64,000 nucleotides of DNA from Taeniopygia guttata (GCF_048771995.1 NC_133026.1:149257001-149321000), one strand, 5' to 3'; shown: positions 45,996-57,335, counted from the first letter of the stretch. Numbers and translations are program-made. Notes: generated by a model not told the origin, from the letters alone.

Positions 45996-47865
45996 TGCCC
46001 ACCCTGATTTGGGTACATTTAGAAAATACTTTCCACTCTGGCTTCTGGGAAGAGGAAATTTCACCACTGACTTTGTTGAATCTCTGCTGCAAATACATCG
46101 AACCAGCTTAGGGCTGGGTTTTGGGGCTGGATTTGGAGCAGGGTTTTGTCAGTCTGAACACGCTCCCTCTGTGGTGGTGCCCACAGGGGGATGGCAGCAC
46201 CTTCTGCAGCTTCATTTGTCTGTGCTGCTGTGCCTGACAAACAGCATCTTAAGTGAAAAACAGGCTCCATCCCAGCATCTCCCCCAAGTGAGGATAGCCA
46301 GGGAGCTTAGGGATGGAACAATCTCTTTTTCCTTCTCCCCTGTGGGCAGGGGATGGAACTGGCTTAGTCTTTGTATCTTCTTTTTTTTTTTTTTTTAATT
46401 TCTATTTTTATCATTTCTTTGAACAAGCAGAAACAGTTAGACCCAGAAGACAGACTAGTACGAGCCCTAGTCCATTTTACATCAGCTAATTGTGCACTTG
46501 TCACCTTGTCCACAACATTTTTGGTACAGGGACATATTTTTGCAGGGATTCTCCCAACCATTTATCCCTACCCTGAGAGTTGATGGCTCTCTCAGCCTGG
46601 AACAGGGACCCAGCTGTGGCCCAGCCAGGGTCTATATCTAAATCAGCATGTCACCCTCTACTTTGGCATTTTTCCTGGTTTTTTTTCTGCACTGGAGACA
46701 TTTCTACCAGGCACCCAATACTCTCCATGTGTTTCACTGTTATATTTAGCCCAAAAGTATCTGACTCAACAAGTAAGAATGATTGCTCTTCACAGGTACG
46801 TGTTATTCTGATGAAGATAGACACTGAAAATTGGTATAAAAATCTATTGTTCCAAATTCCTTTGGAAATTGCTAAAAAGCCTTACCCAAACCCAAACTAT
46901 TTTTATGGCCTAGTGTTGTGCTTAAATATTTGATGAGCTCAGGCTGATTTGGGTTGTCATCTTGTTTAGTGATCAGCCTTTCCTTTTAAATGTCAGTCCC
47001 TTGCAAGCAAATCCTAGAACCATTTCTCCTTTCCATGCTGGAGTTCACATCCAAATGCCATGTAAAATATGCTCTGGTGAATTTTTCTTCATAGATTTGT
47101 CTAAATTCGTGTCAGTGAAGAGACATCCACTCTGGAAAATGGGAAAGGTGCATCACCAGCTCCTACCAAACACCTGTGTAGAGCTTATATGTAAATATGA
47201 GCACATTTGACCAAAGAAAAGGTCATGCTTGTGTTCAAATGTGGGACCATTGCCACTACAAGGCCATTTGTTTGCAGGCATTGGGTTGTATTTTTCCTCC
47301 AGTTGTGCATCACTATCAGGTTTATATCTGTGAAATGTATCTGTGAAGACACAGATATCTGGGAAACCCAGGAGATGAGTTGTGCATTATTAAAATAACT
47401 ATACAAACTATACATTTCTGTCCTATCTATGCCCTGCCTCCTCAGAACCTCAAGGAAGGCAAAGCAGAAAAGGGTCTCTGCCCCAAAACCTTTACAATGT
47501 GCAGTGTTTGACACCATTAGCTGTCTTCAACACCATCACACATGTAAAAACATTGCAATTCTGCTATTTGACTCAATATTTTAGTGACATGAGGAAAGAC
47601 ACGGTGTCTTCCAAGTTTTCCATGCAGCTTGAAGCAAACCAGCTTACTGAGCAAAAAGAAAGTGGATTCAGGGAAGGAAAATGCAGCTGTATTGAGTAGC
47701 ATGCTCTGCGTCTCTTCCACTTATTTCAAGCCATTCCTACGCTCCTGTGGATTTGCTGATTTTGTGAGTTTGAACATCCCTGGAGATCTTTATTCCCATT
47801 TCACTAAGCCTTTCCAAGCTCCCAGGCTTTTCCCAGCAGGGTTGCACTGGAGTTGGGGGTAAAGT
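45996..47865. other. Unique stretch
   Basis: No gene or transposon is recognised. A poly(T) lies at 46380-46397. A short frame after TTTGAACAAGCAG near 46430 ('KQLDPEDRLVRALV') follows an acceptor-like AG but lacks a convincing donor. Confidence 0.45.
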
Positions 47866-47930
47866 CATAGAATTTTAGAATTATCAAGGTTGGAAAAGAC
47901 CCATGAGATTGTGAAGTCTGTAGGAATTGA
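47866..47930 (-). mobile_element. CR1 3' end fragment
   Basis: GTCATAGAATTTTAGAATTA and AAGGTTGGAAAAGACCCATG, then a few bases of UTR, form a reversed CR1 terminus. Confidence 0.7.
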
Positions 47931-49333
47931 AGGAAAACCAGGGTGGTACTTGGGACAAAATATCCAGACACAATTGTTCCCATGTTCCTATGCACCAGGA
48001 AAGCAGAAGAACAAGGCTGTGCCTCCCTTGTGTGAAAGATTTCTGTATCCCTTGATATGGGACATATTTCTCACTCCCTGCTCCAAATAAACAAATTTAA
48101 AATGAAGTCTCCTCTGCTTTCTCCTGTCTCCAGCGCCAATGGATGCCCCAGCTTGGGCTTTAGCCTTCTCTGCTGATCCCAGACTTACTCCAGTGGATCT
48201 GGCACTCTGTAGTTCTGAGAGGCTTGTGAGGAGAGGAAAGGAAAGACAAGGTTTGAAATTAGCATTATCTGACTACAAATGCAGATTTTGATGTAAAAAC
48301 ACTACTATTAGAAAGAAAAACAAAACAAAACAAGCAAACAAACATGGTTCATTATGTTCTTAATGAGCTTCTGGATAGAGCAGCGTTCTTCAAGGGAAAT
48401 GTAGAAAAAAAATGTCATTTATGAAGAGGGAAAGGACCATCCCATCAGCATAGGGGTTTTTAGGCTGTGTTGCCAAGACTGATCGAAGTGAGCCAGAATT
48501 AGGGATCTGGAATTTGCCCTGGGGTCATCTGCTCCATTCACACATTTCTGGACAACGACTGTTTTCTCTGCTTCAATTTCATCAGGTCCATGTTTCCAAA
48601 GCAGATAAACAGCTTTTCCCTGCAGGAAAGGTACACTTTTGATTCTAACATGTCTCTTGGATTGCCTTCCAGATATTCCAGCACCCTCCAAAGGCTGTGC
48701 CTAAACCCAAAACCTCTCAAACCAGAGGGGGATATGGTTTCTTGAGTTTATGTTCTCCCTGGGTATGATGAAAAATATCTTTGAGTAAAATTGGTCTTGC
48801 TTTCCATTTAATTACATAATGAAAATAATGAGTCGGGTTTTTATCAAACCCCACCAGTTTCTAGCACTAAAGTGGGCTGTAAAACTTGAATGTCATTCAA
48901 ACTAAGAACTAAAAAAAAAAAAAACAGAAGAGAAAACCCATATGAAAGTCACACTAGTTGCATATTTTGAGGTTAACATGACATGACTGTGTCTCTTAAG
49001 CTCATTTAAGCATTTAATTTTGTTCTCTTGTTCCGTCCCTGCGTACATATGGATTTCATGGAGGTTTAACAGGACAGAAGAAAGTTACCCATAATTGAAA
49101 CAGGCTTTATGCACAAGTCACGACATTGTGTTCAACACTCAGAGAGAGAAAAACATGTTCTTTCCATCTGAAGTGACTTATTTTCAGATTAAGAGAAACA
49201 GCTGTGAGAAGAGACAGAAGTACTCCTTAGAAGAGCACCACCAACAACTGTTTTGCTGAAATCTGTTCAAACAGATTAATCTCAGAACCTTAAATTTAAT
49301 AATGCAGAGTAAATAGAGAAGGACCTGTGTAGC
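47931..49333. other. Unique stretch
   Basis: No gene is recognised. Short A-rich runs occur near 48317 and 48910. A 91-codon - strand frame at 48419-48691 has no known relatives. Confidence 0.5.
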
Positions 49334-49662
49334 ATAAAATCATACAATGGCTGGGACCAGAAGGGATCTTAGAGATTGTCCAGTTCCAAGCTCCTGCCTT
49401 GGGCAGAGACACCTTCCACTAGACCAGGCTGCTCAGGGACTCATCCAGCCTGGCTTTGAACATCTCCTGGGATGGAGAGCCCATGACCTCTCTGGGCAAC
49501 CTGTTTTGGTGTCTCCTGAACATTACAGCAAAGAATTTGTTCTTAATACCTATTCTAAATAAAATCTACCTTGTTCCTATTTAGGACTATCTCCCCTTGC
49601 CCTGCCACTCCTTGCCCTTGTCCAAAGTCCCTCTCCAACTCTCTCGGAGCTCCTTTGAGTAT
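49334..49662 (-). mobile_element. Outer CR1, 3' part (split by a nested CR1)
   Basis: Reversed 3' UTR and ORF2 end: TAAAATCATACAATGGCTGG, GCCTTGGGCAGAGACACCTT, CCACTAGACCAGGCTGCTCA, GTGTCTCCTGAACATTACAG, AAGAATTTGTTCTTAATACC and CGGAGCTCCTTTGAGTATGG. It stops exactly before the block that should read CTCCCTGGAGCCTTCT, which is found at about 50670 on the far side of the nested copy. Confidence 0.92.
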
Positions 49663-49667
49663 GGAAG

Positions 49668-50658
49668 AATCACAGAATTCACAGAATCACCAGGTTGGAA
49701 GAGATTTTCAAGATCATCAAGTCCAGCCCATGCCTTAACACCTCAATTAAACCCTGGCACCCAGTGCCCCATCCAGTCTTTTTTTAAACACATCCAGGGA
49801 CGGTGACTCCACCACCTCCCTGGGCAGATCATTCCAGTAGTTGATCACTCTTTCTATAAAAAACTTTTTCCTAATATCCAGCCTATATTTCCCTTGATGT
49901 GGCTTGAGACTGTGACCTCTGGTTCTGTCAGTGCTGCCTGGAGAAAGAGACCAACCCCACCTGGCTACAACCACCCTTCAGGGAGTTGTAGAGAGTGATA
50001 AGGTCACCTCTGAGTCTCCTTTTCTCCAGGCTAAACACCCCCAGCTCCCTCAGTTGTTCCTCACAGGATTTGTGTTCCCAGCCCCTCTCCAGCCTCGTTG
50101 CCTCCTCTGGACACGCTCGAGCATCTCAACATCCTTCCCAAACTGAGGGCCCAGAACTGGACACGGCACTCGACGTGTGCCCTCACCAGTGCTGAGAACA
50201 GGGGAAGGATGACCCCCTGCTCCTGCTGGCCACACCATTCCTGATCCAGGCCAGGAGCCATCAGCCTTCTTGGCCACCAGAGCACACTGCTGGCTCATGT
50301 GCAGCCGGCTGTTGACCATCACCCCCTGGTCTCTTTCTGCCTGGGCACTGTCCAGCTACACCACCCCCAGCCTATAGCAGTGCAGGGGGATATTGTGGCC
50401 AAAACACAGGACTCGGCACTTGGACTCATTAAACTTCATCTTCATGGACTCTGCCCATCCATCCAACCATTCCAGGTCTCCCTGCAGAGCCCTCCCACCC
50501 TCCAACTGATCAACACACGCTCCCAGCTTAACGTTGTCTGCAGATTTACTCATTAGAGGCTCAATCCCCTCATCCATGCTGTCAATAAAAATACTGAACA
50601 GAGCTGGCCCCAGCACAGACCACTGAGGGTCACCACTGGTGACTGGAAGTGATTTGAA
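49668..50658 (-). mobile_element. Nested CR1 copy with large ORF2 segment, minus orientation
   Basis: About 990 bp. It begins with the reversed tail (AGAATCACAGAATTCACAGA, TCACCAGGTTGGAAGAGATT). On the - strand, pieces of ORF2 are readable from 5' to 3': '[20 protein letters not shown]' (the RT block before the catalytic motif), a decayed catalytic motif where Phe-Ala-Asp-Asp reads 'SADN', '[20 protein letters not shown]', 'LHMSQQCALVAKKA', '[11 protein letters not shown]', 'DRTRGHSLKPHQGKYRLDIR' and 'LPREVVESPSLDVFKKRLD'. Frameshifts separate them. The subfamily differs from the outer element. Confidence 0.95.
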
Positions 50659-51050
50659 TGGGATCTGAGATCTCCCTGGAGCCTTCTCCAAGTTGAGCAG
50701 CCCCAACTTTTCCAGCCTGTGTCCAGAGCAGAGGTACCCCAGCCTTGTGATCAGTTTAGTGGCCTCCTCTGAACTTGTCCCAATGACTTGATCTCCTTCC
50801 TGTGCTGGGAACCCCAGAGCTGGATGAGCAACTCCAGGTGGGATCTCACCAGAGTAGAACAGAATAGAATAGAATAGAATAGAATAGAATAGAATAGAAT
50901 AGAATAGAATAGAATAGAATAGAATAGAATAGAATAGAATAGAATAGAATAGAATAGAATAGAATAGAATAGAAGAATCCCCTCCCTCCCCTCCTGGCTG
51001 TTCTGCTTTAGATGCAGCCCAGGATCCAGGTCATGGCTTTTGAAACCATC
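50659..51050 (-). mobile_element. Outer CR1, 5' part, carrying an (AGAAT)n expansion
   Basis: It resumes the element begun at 49334: CTCCCTGGAGCCTTCTCCAA, GAGCAGCCCCAACTTTTCCA, TCCTTCCTGTGCTGGGAACC and GTGGGATCTCACCAGAGTAG. After the AGAAT array comes AATCCCCTCCCTCCCCTCCT and GATGCAGCCCAGGATCCAGG. The - strand frame reads '[11 protein letters not shown]' on one side of the repeat and '[20 protein letters not shown]' on the other, the classic CR1 'REGILPLYSALVRPHLE' region split by the repeat. Confidence 0.93.
50861..50970. repeat. (AGAAT)22 pentanucleotide microsatellite
   Basis: Twenty-two perfect AGAAT units lie inside a CR1 ORF2 segment. On the - strand they read as repeated Ile-Leu-Phe-Tyr-Ser. 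The surrounding CR1 normally has one such unit at this place. Confidence 0.97.
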
Positions 51051-51826
51051 CCTGCACCTGCAGAACTTCTGAGCTTTGCTGGAAGCCTTTGCAGAGCCTT
51101 CCTGAACACGAGCAGCAGTGAAGGATGAGTCGTGTGCTGGTACCACCTGGCTCCAGAGCATTTTCTGTCCCAGCTGCTCTCAGTGATATATGGCAGGAGG
51201 CAGAGATAAGTTATCTGATAAATGACTCTTCCATTATCATGTCCCAGCATAGATTATAATTACATCTGAGGGAATATAAAACAAACACAAAGGTTACAAG
51301 GCTGAGATTGGGTGAATGGTTTATTTATTCTTAATTGTTTTTTCTTCCCCTATTCACTATTAATCCCACCTTCCACTGAGGGACTTCCAATTTCAATAGA
51401 CTATAAATTATGGGATCAAACTTGTTTTACATATGCTTATGTCAAATGATTTACACAGCTACAGAATCAGCCTTTGATTTCAGGATGCTCAGGTCAGATA
51501 CAGATATTGGAAAACCACAGATTTCCATTCATGAGAGCATCAAAGGAACAGACCCTTAAAGGTGCTGAGCACTCTTCAGCTCCATTGGTTTCTGGGGGGG
51601 CCTGGAAGCACTTGGCCCCACAAGAATTAGATTTGGGAGGTGATTTTAAATGTCTAAATATGAACAATTATGTTGGAAACCACCAATGTGTGAACTTTTG
51701 GAGATTTTTTTTTTTTTTGTGCTTATTTCTCCTGACATCTGTGAAAAGCTGACTTGGATATTTGTATGTAAAGAAACCAACTGAGATTAAGTCCCTGTTG
51801 TTGGGAACATGGGACAAGAAGGTGAC
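51051..51826. other. Unique stretch
   Basis: No gene or clear repeat is seen beyond a T run near 51706. Confidence 0.5.
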
Positions 51827-52040
51827 TGTGGTGGGTTGACCCTGGCTGGATGTCAGGCATCCTCCTAAGCTCCTCACTCAGGCCCCTCAGCTGGACAGGG
51901 GAAAGAAAAATTAATGAAAGGCTCCTGGGTTGAGAAAAGAACAGGGAGAGATCAGTCACCAGTTACCCTCAAGGGCCAAACAGCCTGGACTTAGGGAAAT
52001 GAATTTATTTCAGTGCAAAGCAAATCAGGAAGTGCAACAA
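51827..52040 (+). mobile_element. LTR fragment of an avian endogenous retrovirus
   Basis: Starts TGTGGTGGGTTGACCCTGGC, then CCCCTCAGCTGGACAGGGGA, GAAAGGCTCCTGGGTTGAGA, AGAACAGGGAGAGATCAGTC and AATGAATTTATTTCAGTGCA. This order matches an avian ERV LTR type familiar in bird genomes (from memory, family name not assigned). The right end fades out. No internal viral sequence is attached. Confidence 0.7.
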
Positions 52041-53335
52041 GTTGCATATCACTTCAATATGATAGTTTGGGCTGGAAGTGTCAGTTCATTGAAATTAGAC
52101 TTCAGTGCGTGGAAGTGTTTGACTATAACAAGGAGAAAAGGAGGGGGGAAAAAATCCCAAACATTGTTACTTAAAAATTATTTTGGATTTTTGAAGCTAA
52201 CCTAGTGATATTAAAGCAATAACAAAGTGAAATGTAAGTTGAAATCAAAGTAACACTTTTTGTCTGGCCTGAATTAAATTCACATTGACATGTTCAACTG
52301 CTGGTTTGTGAAAGTGAACCCAGAATTTTGAGCTTATTTCGGGCTTTTGTGACAGTCACTTGAGAGATCTTCAAGGTTTTTCCAGTATGGAAAATTGTTT
52401 TCTTGTTCAACTCCTCAGGTATCATCCCTGTGAAAGGGGATAGAGAATCCTGTAGAGCACAGAGGGATTTTGCCTTTCAAGCTCTGTCTGCTGGTGCTCA
52501 GGCAAGGAGGCTTTTCTTGCTTTCTCCATTGATTTAGGAGTTCTCATTCTGAGCGCATTGTAACTACAAGGAAATGAAATTCTCTCGCTTTCTGCTAAAA
52601 TAAGAAGATTTACTTGTGGAAATGACTCTGTAAATACCACGTACTGCCATCTATGGCTCTGCTTGGGAAGCACATTGAGAGCTCTGCAAAGGAATCTGCT
52701 TTTCCAGAGTCAAAGAAACCTTTTGTGCTAACCTGGGTTTTAAACGAGTGGCTCACAGCTTCCAGCAGCTGGTGTGGGAAAATAGAGTTCCCAGGGGAAG
52801 GGGAATCTCAATCCATCCCTCTCCTGCCAGTTTGGTGCCAGGGTCAGCAACAGATGCCAAGAGCTTGGAGAGGGATTGCAGGGCAGCAGGAAAGCACCTG
52901 GAGAGCAGCACAAAGGAATTCCAGGCACTCCACACAGGAAAATGCCTTCATCGCTGATCCAGCTTAAATTCCTCTCTTCTAACGCCTGAGCATGTGGAAT
53001 GAACCAGAGGGTTAGGGAGGTGTGTTCTGTAGGGCTGTGATCTTGTTGGCATCCTGGAGGTGTGGTGGTCTGGCTCCTCTGACTGGGTTGGGATGATTCC
53101 TGTGACTGAAGGGATGGAATGGAAGGATACAGGAAGAACAGGAATAGGAATTCTCTTTAGGATGAACAAGGACAGGAGATGAGGAGGGGCTGTGTCCCTC
53201 TGTGCTGAGGAGCAGATGGGATACATGGAGCTCTGCCTGGGGATGGACGAGGAGAATTTATGGGTCAGGATCAAGGGAGGGCAGGGACAGGTGACATTAG
53301 GGTGGGGTCTGCTACAGGCTGCCAAGCCAGGAGGA
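52041..53335. other. Unique stretch
   Basis: No gene is recognised. Open frames at 52653-52967 on the + strand and their opposite-strand shadows have no known homology. Confidence 0.5.
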
Positions 53336-53450
53336 CCAGGGGGGCTTGGAGCAACCTGGTCTCATGGGAGGTGTCCCTGCCCATGATGGGGGGTGTAACT
53401 GGATCATCTTCAAGGTCCCTTTCCATCACAAACCATTATGTGACTCTGGA
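53336..53450 (+). mobile_element. CR1 3' end, plus orientation
   Basis: GGGGCTTGGAGCAACCTGGT, GGTGTCCCTGCCCATGATGG, GATCATCTTCAAGGTCCCTT and CACAAACCATTATGTGACTC are the terminal CR1 UTR. About 115 bp remain. Confidence 0.92.
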
Positions 53451-54866
53451 AACAGCTGTAATTATTATTAACATTGCTGTTTTTAGAAAGTGTTCAGCAC
53501 TTTCCCTCCTGAAGAAAGTTTCTAAACAAGGATAAGGAAGAGTTGAGCACTTGTTAGAGAAATCCTCTTTATTGTGACCATTTGGGATGCTCCTGATGTG
53601 TCTTCATTGGCAATAACATCCAAGTGCACTTTGCCTTTGCTCTTACTCTTGGTTCTCAGCCTCTGGTCCCAGGATCTTCACCAGAAGAACTTCATTAATA
53701 TCTCCCCTCCACTCCTTCCCTTCCTGGGCAGGGAGAGGGGAAAGAGGAAAGTTCAGGATCAGTTCAAATCTCTGGTAAAAGAGAGGAGCTGTGAACATCT
53801 TGGGGCTCCATCACTCCTTCCTGCTGCCAGAGCCAGCACCACGAATGCTTTCAGAGGGAGGTTCCATCCTCTCCCTGGTCATCCAAGAGCTTTGGGACTC
53901 TGGGAATAGCTTGGCTTCCTCAGCAAAGCAGCAGCCACTCATCCAAGCTCCCTCCACCATCACTGGCTGTGGCCATCCCTGTGCTGGTGCTTGTTCCCCT
54001 CACTAAGACTCTTTTTGGAGCTGCATGGAGCTGTCCCCTGGCCCTGGCATGCAAAGCAGGCTGGTCAGGGAAGAGGGATGGAGTTAGGATTTCCCATGCT
54101 TGGGAAAGCTGGAACATCTGCCTTGCCTCACTTTACAAGTCTATAAAATGTACGTGATGCTAAATTCCTGTTTTAGGAGAATTCTCTCAGAACCTTGTCC
54201 AAAAATGGAAGAGTTTGAGCAAAGACACTCCTTGAACACAGACAATTGCTACACTTTCATAAATCCATCCCATGGGAGGAAGAGCAGGAGTTTTCTCCTT
54301 GCCCTTAGGAGAGGCTGGGATTGCTGGGTTTGACCTGTGGCACCTGAGCATTAGCACTCCTGAGCAGCCACTGCCAGCAGAAACCACAGCTGGCAACAGC
54401 AATGAAAGTCATTAAAAACATAATAAAAATTTACAACAACAAAAGCGAGGTGGAAAGCACAGCAGCCATGTGAAAGGCAGACATAAAAATCCCTTTCAAA
54501 TCCTGGGTAGAGCTGAGTTATCCCACATCTCCCTTCAGCAGAAGGATGTGGCTGGCTCGAAATTTGAATTGTTCAAAGAGATTTTTAACCAGACAAAATG
54601 AAAGTGTTATAGATGTAAACACAGTGGTATCTGTTGCTGGAGGGGAAGTAAACTGATTATTTACAAGCTGTCCTGCTTTGCTGTTATCCTTTTCAAACAG
54701 ATCCCCTGGGAATCCCAGGCATTTCCTTTTTTATTTTTTTTCCTTGCCATCCTCATCTCACCTACGATATCTGGGGGTACCACTGGCAGGAAGAGACTTC
54801 CAAAAAACTAAATTCCATTTCTCCACATTGCAATTATGCTTCCAGCAGATTTTTGGGGCAAATCTA
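53451..54866. other. Unique stretch
   Basis: No gene is recognised. The open frame at 53574-53909 is anonymous and has no clear splice sites. Confidence 0.5.
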
Positions 54867-55736
54867 TTATTCCAACTGCACAACCAGCCTACCTTTGTAA
54901 TGTGGGAGGTGGGAGGACAGAGTTAACAAACCTAAACCAGCTCTGAGCAGCCACCAGCCCAAACAGCCTTTTTCCACCCGTATTCCGCGCTTCAAAAGAA
55001 GGTGGAAAAATTGGGCAGATAGAAAATGTTTTTCTGTCTCTTTCATGTCTCCCTCATGTACTTTGTAGTTTGAGACCAGCTTAGGCTCCTGAAGTGTGCA
55101 GCTTAATTCTTCTCCTAAAATCTCTTTGCATATTCCCAGGGGTGCTGCAGTTAACCATGGAAATTCCCATCCCTTTTTTTTTTTTAATTTTTTTGCTCTG
55201 GACCCATTTTGCCTCTGACAACAAGAGGGGTTTTCTGTGCAACAAACATGCTCTAAATTCAAAGTGTGTGTAAAGGTTTGCTTGTCTCTCTTGACTTTGC
55301 TGTTTTCCTTTGACGGGGGGAAGAGGAAAATTACATCTGGATCCAGCTCAGCCTTTCCACCTCCAAAACCCAGGCAGAAAACAGAGCAGAGAGGAGAAAG
55401 GTACTTCACTCTTGGTTGTGGTTTTGGACAGCAAAGTCGGTGTTTGTCACAAAACCCACCCATCATGTCACCAAGGAGAGTTCGAAGTGGGTTTGTCTTA
55501 TCAGCACCACCATGATGGTGTGGGGATGGTTTGTCCCAAAATCTCTTGGGCCTTGTGACCTGTGTTTTTGCTGTCCTTGTCTGCTTCTTTTCCTCTGGGA
55601 ATAACACTGGAAGGTGCTGATGGCGCCCATATCTGCCCTGAGTAACTTCAGGAGTCCTCACACCATACTTTGATGGGACAGAGGTTGCCAGTTTGAGCTG
55701 AGCTGAGGTCTTTTGGTTATTTCTGTACATTTTCAA
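54867..55736 (-). other. Unusually long open frame (289 codons), unidentified
   Basis: This is the longest frame in the window outside the GC-rich right end. Its first codon is TTG and the first ATG is two codons further on (55730). The deduced peptide is rich in Lys, Pro and Cys, contains 'PHHHGGADKTNPL', 'CDKHRLCCPKPQPR' and a Lys run from the T-tract at 55173, and shows no domain I recognise, no signal peptide and no transmembrane segment. By a simple random model a frame this long is rare at this GC level, but codon usage looks unselected and no transposon family is evident. Confidence 0.15.
55173..55194. repeat. T-rich tract
   Basis: About 12 T residues, AA, then 7 T residues. Confidence 0.9.
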
Positions 55737-56744
55737 GAAAAATGGGTAGAGATCCCTGTTTCAAGGCTTTCTGTGTCATAAAGTGTGCCGACCTAGGACT
55801 GGGCAGTGTGGTCCCTGCAAGGTCTCTGCATGGGGAGCAGAGGGGGCAACCACAAACACAAAGTTGTCTTTAATCTGTTATGCTAACAGTATAGATCATT
55901 CTCCCCACAGATCCCAGGTTTGGGTTATGTTGGCAGGATGGAAGGAATGGTCTGTGTCCCCCCAAACTCAGATTTCTGGGGAGATCTGATGTTTTGAGAG
56001 TATCTCCTGCTCTGCCAATGGCCGCCTTTGCCCTCAGAATTATCCTGCTGCAGGGAATTTCACAGATCCATCCTATGCTGAAGTTATTTCACCTTTATCA
56101 CTTCACAGATGAAGAGAGCAGGTGAATTATTGCACTTGGTTACCTCAGACAGCTGCAGACCCCAAATCCTCACGTCCTGTTTGCTGTCACAGCTCACCCT
56201 CAGTTCTCCCTGGAGGGCACACAGTCAGAAATGGGGACATCTGGCCCCTCTGTGATTTTGAGGTGCAGGCCGTGTTTACCCTCTTGTTGAATGGGAATTC
56301 TAGGAATTCACAAATCTCTCTACTTAGAACCGGGAAAAAATGGTCTGCAGTGACATTTGTCAGTATCTTTGGACAGTGCTGTGTGGCCCAGGGTAGGATT
56401 CCTGGTCCTGGGCGAGGATCTAGACTTTGATGATCCTGGTGGGTCATTTCCAGCTCAGGATATTCTGCCATTCATGGAGCCCAATTCCCAATTCCCACAA
56501 AGATAAGTTTTCCATCAGACCCCATTGTAACAGAAAATGGGTTTAGTTTGGTCAGTAGCACTTTTTGATGCTCTGTCCTTCTGCTTGGGCTCCCTTGCCC
56601 TGCAACACAGGAGAGAGGCCAACTGCACCTTGCCCTGCCTGACCTCCCCAAACACGGGACAAGGAAGGTGAGTGCCCTCCTCTTCTCCCGTCACGGCAAA
56701 AGAGAGGCAGAGCTGCCCCACAGGGCTCAGAGGGGCAGGAACGG
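55737..56744. other. Unique stretch with a CR1-like tail
   Basis: No gene is recognised. The CR1-like fragment near 56405 is listed separately. Confidence 0.5.
56405..56475 (+). mobile_element. Possible CR1 3' end fragment
   Basis: TTTGATGATCCTGGTGGGTC, ATTTCCAGCTCAGGATATTC and TGCCATTC resemble the terminal UTR and tail of a further CR1 lineage. The match is short and lacks a proper tail repeat. Confidence 0.45.
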
Positions 56745-57335
56745 ACATAGGGCTAGGGTTGGGATTAGGGTTAGGATTAGGGTTAAGGTTAGGGTTAGGG
56801 TTGGGATTAGGGTTAAGGTTAGGGTTGGGATTAGGGTTAGTGTTAGGGTTAGGGTTCGGATTAGGGTTGGGATTAGGATTAGGATTAGGGTTAGGGTTGG
56901 GATTAGGGTCAGGATTAGGGTTAGGGTCAGGGTTAGGATTAGGGTTCTGGTTAGGGTTAGGTTTAGAGTTAGGCTTAGGTTTAGGATTAGGTTTTGTGTT
57001 AGGGTTACGATTAGGGTTAGGGTTAGGTTTAGGGTTTGATTTATCTTAGGGTTAGGGCTAGGGTTAGGGTTAGGATTAGGGTTAAAGTTAGGGTTAGGAA
57101 TAGGTTTTGGTTTAGGGTTAGGATTTTGGTTCAGGTAAGGATTAGGGTTATGTTTAGGGTTAGGGTTAGGATTAGGTTTCCGATTAGGGTTTGGTTTAGG
57201 GTTAGGAATAGGTTTTGGTTTAGGGTTAGGATTACGGTTCAGGTTAGCGTTTGGGTTAGGATTAGGGTTAGGGTTAGGGTTACCTTTGGCTTTAGGGTTA
57301 GGGTTAGGATTAGGATTAGTTTTAGGCTCGTTTTA
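56745..57335 (+). repeat. Interstitial telomere-like array, degenerate (TTAGGG)n
   Basis: About 590 bp of TTAGGG and near variants (TTGGGA, TTAGGA, TTAAGG, GTTAGG, TTTAGG, TTCGGA) lie with the G-rich strand on +. Two + frames stay open through the first ~290 bp and a third takes over, because almost all differences are substitutions or whole-unit changes that keep a 6-bp phase. The deduced Arg-Val and Leu-Gly repeats are artefacts. The array ends at TTTTAGGCTCGTTTTAGCG. Confidence 0.97.

Noticed and set aside
46419-46590. Short frame after an acceptor-like AG ('KQLDPEDRLVRALV')
   Set aside because: No convincing donor, no recognisable family, and a poly(T) tract just upstream makes the acceptor score by chance.
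48419-48691. 91-codon - strand frame
   Set aside because: No recognised homology and no exon signals. Within chance expectation for 64 kb.
50751-51161. 137-codon - strand frame with Ile-Leu-Phe-Tyr-Ser repeats
   Set aside because: It is a dead CR1 ORF2 segment with an expanded AGAAT array.
53755-53800. AGTTCAAATCT resembling a tRNA B box
   Set aside because: No A box, acceptor stem or cloverleaf could be formed around it.
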